Shown: in pieces, positions 57,651-64,000 of the stretch
How the letters are laid out: every line of letters begins with the position of its first letter
How positions within the stretch are numbered: the first letter of the stretch is position 1
From: Escallonia rubra
Taxonomy: Eukaryota; Streptophyta; Magnoliopsida; Escalloniales; Escalloniaceae
NCBI GenBank assembly: GCA_033065855.1
Contig: JAVXUO010000959.1
Coordinates: forward strand, 1-64,000
Direction: 5' to 3'
DNA: 64,000 nt
The notes under the pieces: model-generated
What the model was told of the DNA's origin: nothing
Databases searched by the model: none
Seen by the model: the letters and a program-made list of their open reading frames with translations, nothing else
Program-made: the position numbers and the translations under genes

Positions 57651-59657
57651 ATGGACGCCTTCACCTCTTTCTTCGATTCGCAATCCGCTTCCGCCTCCCG
57701 CAACAGCTGGGGTTCCGACTCTCTCAAGAATTTCAGGCAGATCTCTCCCATCGTCCAAACTCACCTCAAACAGGTTCGTCCGTCGCGTTCGGTTTTCGAT
57801 GATTGAAATTGGAAGTCCTTGTGTTGTTGTTGTTGTTGTTGCCTTCTAGTTTGATAGCCTGAGTAGTAATAGCTAAATTGAACTTTGTGAAGGCCGTATT
57901 GTCGTGATCTCGCGGGTTAGAAGGTTGTTACATCTGTTCTAGATGTCGCGTGAACCGTCTGGTCTCCGCTGGACATCGTTGTTAATCTCTGTTTCATGTT
58001 TTTTTTTTTTTTGTTTTGTACTCGACTTTTTGCAAATTTCTTGGGGAGATTTTAAACGTGAATTGAATTGAAACAAAATTGTAGTAAACTGATCGAATGA
58101 GACAGACTAGTGCAAAGCAAAGGTTTAGGTAGGAATTTTTGAAAAGGTGGATGAAAAATATGAACGGGTGAGTATTTTTGCGATGTAGACTTAGGATTTT
58201 GGTGGATATATCTGTCACTTATATGGCAGAATCTTCAGGGTTACCCTTCTATTTTAAATTGCTCTCTGTTATGTCTGGATTTTCAGTTTTCTGCTCCATT
58301 AGCAGCTTTAGATATTTGAGCAGCAAGTGCGTTTGCATTTTAGTTAGTTAGTGCAGATTGATTTGGTGTTGCAATTCGTCAATGATCTGGGATTAATATG
58401 TGGAGTTTACTTGTCTAACTGCAGGTCTATCTGTCGTTATGTTGTGCACTGATCGCATCCGCTGTGGGGGCTTATCTGCATATTCTCTGGAACATTGGCG
58501 GGCTTCTAACGTCAATTGGATGCATGGGAAGCATTTTCTGGCTTCTCTCAACTCCACCATATGAAGAGGTATCTTATCTGTTTTTATTATTTGTCGAATT
58601 AATTTATAGTCTCATCTGTGTGGACGGTTTTCATCTGAATTCTTTTGTACTTTATTGCCGGTGATGTGCAGCAAAAGAGGGTTTCACTTTTGATGGCCGC
58701 TGCTGTTTTTGAAGGGGCCTCTATTGGTCCTCTGATTGAACTGGCAGTAAATTTTGACCCAAGGTACTTGTTTTTATTCGATAGTTTCTTATTTCTCGCT
58801 TTTAGTTTTGTAATATTGTTGTCATAGGATTTCTTTTTTCTTTGCTTCTTTTTGCTTGAAATTCTTATTGGAAGGATAAATGTGACTGCTAGGTGTGGTT
58901 TGTGCCTATATTCACCGTTCCTTCCATTTTTGTGTAACAAGTTACTTTCAGATATTGCTTTGAGAGGATCACTGTTCTCCTCGGGAGATAGGGACAAAGA
59001 ACTATTTTTGTTTTGGATATCTTGTAAAATATTTATTTTGCGGAAGCTAAGTATCTTCTGCATTTCACTGCAGCATTCTGGTGAGTGCCTTTGTGGGATC
59101 TGCTATAGCTTTTGGTTGTTTCTCAGCGGCAGCCATGTTGGCAAAGCGTAGAGAGTACCTCTATCTGGGAGGCCTCCTATCCTCTGGTCTATCCATTCTT
59201 TTCTGGTTGCACTTCGCATCCTCCATCTTTGGGGGATCTGCAGCCATCTTCAAGTTTGAGGTACGAGATTCTTGCCTCTGTGCAGACACAGTTTCGTTTT
59301 GTTTAATGGTAATAACTTGATGGTTCTGATTATGCTTTTATGCTTAATGGCTTTGTGGCAGTTGTACTTTGGTCTTCTGGTTTTTGTGGGCTACATGGTG
59401 GTGGATACCCAAGATATAATCGAGAAGGCTCACCATGGGGATCTGGACTATGTTAAGCATGCTCTTACACTTTTTACTGATTTCGTTGCTGTGTTTGTCC
59501 GAATCCTTATAATCATGGTAAGTTATATATCCTTGGCTGGAGAGCATTTCCATTTTTTTACCTAGGCTCTTAACTTAATCTCGACTTTGTTCACATTGTT
59601 GTGCAGTTAAAGAATGCATCCGAAAAGGAAGATAAGAAGAAGAAGAGGAGAAACTGA
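57651..59657 (+). CDS. BI-1: BAX inhibitor-1
   Basis: Six exons: 57651-57773, 58425-58568, 58672-58763, 59074-59260, 59362-59517, 59607-59657; all GT-AG, 250 residues, the normal plant BI-1 length. The start [20 protein letters not shown] is typical. The hydrophobic core has six to seven membrane segments ([94 protein letters not shown]). Conserved [11 protein letters not shown] and the [20 protein letters not shown] loop are present. The C-terminus is a short Lys/Arg-rich tail ([11 protein letters not shown]), the cytosolic segment needed for function and calmodulin binding in characterised plant BI-1. It is an ER membrane protein of the TMBIM family that restrains cell death and affects calcium leak. 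Confidence 0.96.
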
Positions 59658-61228
59658 GTTCGTGATAATGGCTTGACTGGGATAATGTTCTGACTCTACT
59701 TCCATAGTTGTCTATAAACCGGTTCCTGTCAACTTAAATGAATTCAGTGGTCGAAGTTAGTAGGATTTTTTGGGTTTGCTTATGGTACATATCTGGGCTT
59801 CCTTTTGAAAGACACAAAGTGTTGAAATGTGTCCTCTAATTTCAGTATATTGTGGAGTTTGTGGCTATATTTTTTTTTTTTGTTACAGTTTGTGGCTATA
59901 TCCTTCCCCTATTTTGACTTACAAATAAGGGGGAAACCCTCAAGGGAGTGTACAAAAACAACAATAAGCATGTTTTCTTTATGAGAAGCAGATAAATGAT
60001 ACTACACAGGCTTCATAACAGGACCCTATCAGCTAGAAATATAATTGTTGTGACAAAATATTGTTGGCCTTTACTAAGTTTTCCGGAGTCTCAAACTGGA
60101 TATTGTTCTCAAAGAAATACTTCCTAGCAGATGGACCCGAAAAAGGAATTTTTTTTTTTTTATTTACCTAATTTCATGAAAAGGAGGATTCACTCTTTTA
60201 TTTGGAGCTGCTTGATGTTTTACATAGAACACAGGAGAACAACAACGAAGGCTCCTATCCCTTATATTACTGTCGACCTAGCTGAGGTCGAAACCTTAGT
60301 TAACGCTTGGATCTGGAGCTTCGAGGTTGAGCGGAACCAATTCTAGTTTCACGCGCATGTTTTAGTTCCACGTGGTTTTCCTTCTGCCTCAATCGAACTG
60401 TGTTCAGGACTTCACTCGCCACCTTACCTCATAAGGGATCTACCTTCAGCTCATAAAGGCCAGATCCTCACTACCACCAAGAGCTCTAAATTTATTGAGT
60501 AGAGTTGGCTACTACCCATGAAGATTTATTCTTGCCCCAAAATGGAACAAAAAGGAGTGGAAATTAGGGGGATAGATGACCTGATCACCAATCGATAAGT
60601 CATGGTTATGTACAAGTGTTTTTCAATCTAATTGGTTATCCCGATTTTCCTCATAAAAGTTTCAAATAATTTTGACTGTAGCTCGGATTGTATGAAAAGT
60701 CTACACTATGACGACTAATAAGGGCGTTAAACGGATTTAGTGATTTGTATTAGCAACGCTTTAATTATTAAAAAAGTACTTCTTCAATTGTCAGTAAAAA
60801 TATTTACAAAATTATAATTAACAACAGTTATTATTGTTAGAGGCGTAGCGGAAAGTTTACCATCTTCTGCTTAGTACCACGATAAATTCTACTGGCCGCA
60901 TTTCCTTGACGAAGTCGCAGAGATTATGGTTGTGAATGTGTTTTTAGCGACACTTGCGATGAGATGAACATAAATAGACGCACGTGACACTTCAGCCGGT
61001 TCGAATCAGCCCGCTCCGACTTCGACCCGTCCACTGCGCTGGAGTCGGACCTTTTTCAGACTGCTAAATCGGCATTGGAATGAGCTAAATTTTAGACTCC
61101 ATAGATGGACTGATAGTATGCTGCCGCAAAATCTCTCTTCGAAATGATGAAGTAGGAGTTCGGATTCCCGTTTTTATCTTTTAAGTAGCTGATTGGTCGC
61201 CGCTAGGGTTTCAGATTTAACAGGAAGG
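59658..61228. other. Intergenic, no gene seen
   Basis: It begins with the BI-1 3' UTR. A short frame at 60131-60346 has no recognisable domain. The last 200 bases are probably the promoter and leader of the gene at 61229. Confidence 0.5.
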
Positions 61229-61345
61229 ATGAATAAGCTGATACAGTTCGGAAGGAAAGCCATGTTCTACGCTAGGGTTCTATCCGGCTACGAGGAGCGC
61301 CGCATCCGATCGTACCGGTTGCAGCTCCAAAGCCGTCTTACTCAG
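61229..61345 (+). CDS. First exon of a small plant protein of unknown function (partial)
   Basis: The ATG at 61229 opens MNKLIQFGRKAMFYARVLSG, then YEERRIRSYRLQLQSRLTQ, ending at a GT donor (61346). This strongly resembles the N-terminus of a conserved small plant protein (usually MNKL-QFGRKA-FY-RVLSGYEERRIR), probably organellar, with a long helical region downstream. I could not find the next exon anywhere up to the right edge, so either the first intron is over 2.6 kb or this is an isolated exon. Stop and C-terminus are not in the window. Confidence 0.6.
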
Positions 61346-64000
61346 GTCTGTCGCTTTGCCTCCTCACTTAATCACCATATCACAAGACACACACACATGT
61401 ATGTGTATGTGAATTGATCCTGTGCTCAGGTTGTCAATAGGTGTAACCTGTAGTTCTGCACAGTTCTGCTGATACAAGAATAATCTCGACGAGTTAGTAG
61501 GGATTACTGCCTTAGTAGCGATGGGGATCACCAACTTATTCCCAAAAAATTGTTTTACGAAAATGATGCGACTCGTCATGGTCCAACTGTTTAGAAACAG
61601 CTGCAATTACAGTTTACCGTAATTCCAAAAAAGTCATTGCCACAGTATTTGGAAATTAACTTTTTGGACTAAAGTTGGGGAACTTAGTAGTCCATGAAAA
61701 TAGCAAAGGACGGAAGGAGGAGTGAAATGAGGAATTGCTTACTGGATGATCTAGGTGAATGTTCGAAGAAATAACAAATTCGGCTGGACTCGTGACTTGT
61801 GACGGTGGCAGTAATTTGAATTAGGAATTAGGATAAAGGAAGCTGAATACACAAGGTTAATCAAAGTTTTGGAGAGTATATTAAGGTACAGCATGTAAAC
61901 CAGGCTAATATTACCTGATTAAAGTGACTTTTGCAAAGCTAAATACAGCTCTGGGTGTCTGAACTTGATCACAAACTAGTTTAGCACTAAACCTCAGGCT
62001 GAAGTTCGAATAAAAGCAGCCTAAGCAGACAATGTCCTGTCATAAGAATAGCGTAGATAGTTGCCGTTACATGCCTGCCATGCACTTCTATCCAACCCAT
62101 GGCAGTTTCGGGTACACAGCAACAGCTTGGTTTTAGGAAACAGCCTCTTGGCAATCTGCGTATATCTAACCTTGGTGGAGACCTTTGCCTCAGTATGTGC
62201 ACAATTTTTCTAGACAATGCTGAATGTTTATAGATCCTTCTTATACCCTAGAGATTATAAACTAAATGTTCATAATAGTGAGAACTTGGGATTCTGTATA
62301 TTTAGAGTTCACAGTACTGTAGTCACTCAATCTCTATATGGCTGCAATTTCATGCTAAAAACATTGCATGTGGTTCAAGCTGGGAAGATATGCCGTTATC
62401 AGGTGTCTGGTTCAGATTTTTAAACTATTAGATCTCCTTGGTACATTTTTGGAATTCTCTTTGCCAGAATTCAATGTCTGCCTGTGATTGAAAAGCAAGT
62501 TCTTTGCGTAGTGCAAAGCCTCATGAAAGCTATTTTTACCAGAATGATGTGAACCCTTTAGCTTAGTTGGCTATTTTTTGAAAAATCTAGTTTTGCAAAT
62601 TTGAAACCAATTGGTTATCATACCCTTTTTAACCAAAATTCTTATGCTGAATGATAGTTCGGTTTTTATAATCTTGTCCACAACATGTTGTCAGCGTATT
62701 TTGAAAAAAGAGAATCACAACTAGCAGTAAGCGTCACTGAAAGTTCTTTGTATTCCAAGTATTCCATTTTCATGCTTATTGTGTACAACTCTGTTTGAAT
62801 GAGAAATATGGACTTACAAAACTTGTTCAACAAAACAAACGTAAACTGTTTATGCTTTCTTACGGACCAAATAATGTACAGATGCTGATTGGTAATTATC
62901 ACTGAAGTCTCGAACATTTAGGTAATGAAAGGGTGTCAAGATTAGGAATCTAATTTTTTTGGTGTAGAGTGAGAATAGATGCATATACTGGTCAGAAAGA
63001 GTGGGAAGGGACTATGAAAGCATGAGAATTCGGTGAAGAAGTTTCACCTGTCTTCTTTTAAGTGGCATTACTAGAAGCAACCAATTAAATTTTCTTTGCG
63101 TACATTTCGCTAATCAGTGGATCATGCGACTGCAAGTGGTTTAAAAATCTGACAAGAGTTGTCCAAAAATGTCCATGGCATGATGCAAACCAGTGAAGGG
63201 CAGGGATTATTTGGTTGGACATCCTGCAAAAATGTGCCCCAAGGGCACATGTCAAGAACAAGCACCCTGACAGGCAAAACCAAAGTAAAAAGGAACGAGC
63301 ACTGGACTTCATTTGTTGATTTTGCTATTTGCAAGGGTTTCCAAATAGTAGTTCCGGCCTTAACCCTCTTCAAGGCATCATGGCAAAAGTAATTCACTGT
63401 GCCTCATAGGTCATATCTATTCACGACTCATCATTATTAGTCATAAGCTCTTATGTCTTATCAGTGCGTCCTAAGGGATCGAGTTAGCAATTGCCATACC
63501 AAATATACAATTGCACATGACATCAAGATGAATAATAGACGATAGTTCCAAAGTTGATTCCAACAACAGTTGAGAAACCTGTGAATGTCAACAAAAAATG
63601 CTCAAGGTATACAATGGCAGAGAGTAGTGGATGAATGTTAAACAGAACCGAGTAGCAAGCTAGGGCTGATTCTCAGGAGGACTCCCCACCAATCCTTTCG
63701 TGTATTTGGTTGAAAAGGAGACAGCAGTAGCTGATCGAGAGCACCAGTCTGACGTTCTTTCTTGGAAAAAGATCCGCACTCACCTAATCCTTAATACTGT
63801 CTTTCTGTTCTGATTAATCAGGTCATATCTAACTCAAATGATTTGTGAGCATGGCAAAGATAATTTGAGGAGGCTTGTTAAAAAGCTATAAGTTGTTACA
63901 ATCCAAATGTATCATGCAAAGAATATTCATGATACAAAACGTGTTAAGTTTGTAATATGGTATACCAAATAGTTATACGTGTCTCCATGATATCTGCATA
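61346..64000. other. Presumed intron or intergenic, no gene seen
   Basis: Short frames in both strands, none with a domain or codon pattern I can support. No terminal inverted repeats or LTR features recognised. Confidence 0.45.

Noticed and set aside
58599..59063. 154-codon minus-strand frame across BI-1
   Set aside because: It overlaps BI-1 exon 3 and intron 3 on the opposite strand and has no domain; an antisense shadow.
63122..63397. 91-codon minus frame near the right edge
   Set aside because: A plus-strand frame over the same bases is equally open. No known family; likely chance.

Overview
The window is nuclear DNA from a flowering plant, most likely a eudicot. It is AT-rich, its genes are split by many GT-AG introns, and every recognisable gene is a plant nuclear gene (plastid ribosomal protein with a transit peptide, arabinogalactan protein, VAP27, plant CDC7-like kinase, BAX inhibitor-1). 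The species cannot be named from the sequence. Gene models were built by reading exons and splice sites by eye; joined exons keep frame in every complete gene.

Layout: (1) 1869-7122 (+), a seven-exon gene for an uncharacterised plant protein with two matching glycine-rich motifs; one intron holds a decayed LINE. (2) 10284-10757 (-), an intronless arabinogalactan protein with six 21-bp repeats. (3) 14860-19992 (-), a three-exon glycerol-3-phosphate permease-type transporter. (4) 23.3-25.5 kb, a GC-rich block of four different tandem repeats leading into an LTR-like promoter and primer-binding site. (5) 25546-29246, a Mutator-like transposon with long terminal inverted repeats, a 9-bp target duplication and a captured piece of a TSO1/TCX CXC-domain gene. 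(6) 29356-34018 (+), plastid ribosomal protein bL19. (7) 34892-35244, a MITE sharing termini with the element in (5). (8) 36622-44183 (+), a VAP27 protein; its seventh coding intron holds a second Mutator-like element with a captured PB1-domain fragment. (9) 45462-53010 (+), a CDC7-type kinase in 15 exons. (10) 53523-56516, a non-autonomous Helitron carrying a beta-tubulin exon fragment. (11) 57651-59657 (+), BAX inhibitor-1. (12) 61229-61345 (+), the first exon of another small gene whose remainder is not found here.

The genes are unrelated housekeeping or cell-biology genes and do not form a pathway. The coherent story is transposon biology: three structurally well-defined elements of two superfamilies each carry a fragment of a different host gene (TCX, PB1, beta-tubulin). 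One lies about 110 bp upstream of the bL19 start codon and one lies inside an intron of VAP27. No transposase or Helitron Rep/helicase gene was seen, so all appear non-autonomous. No tRNA, rRNA or CRISPR array was found.
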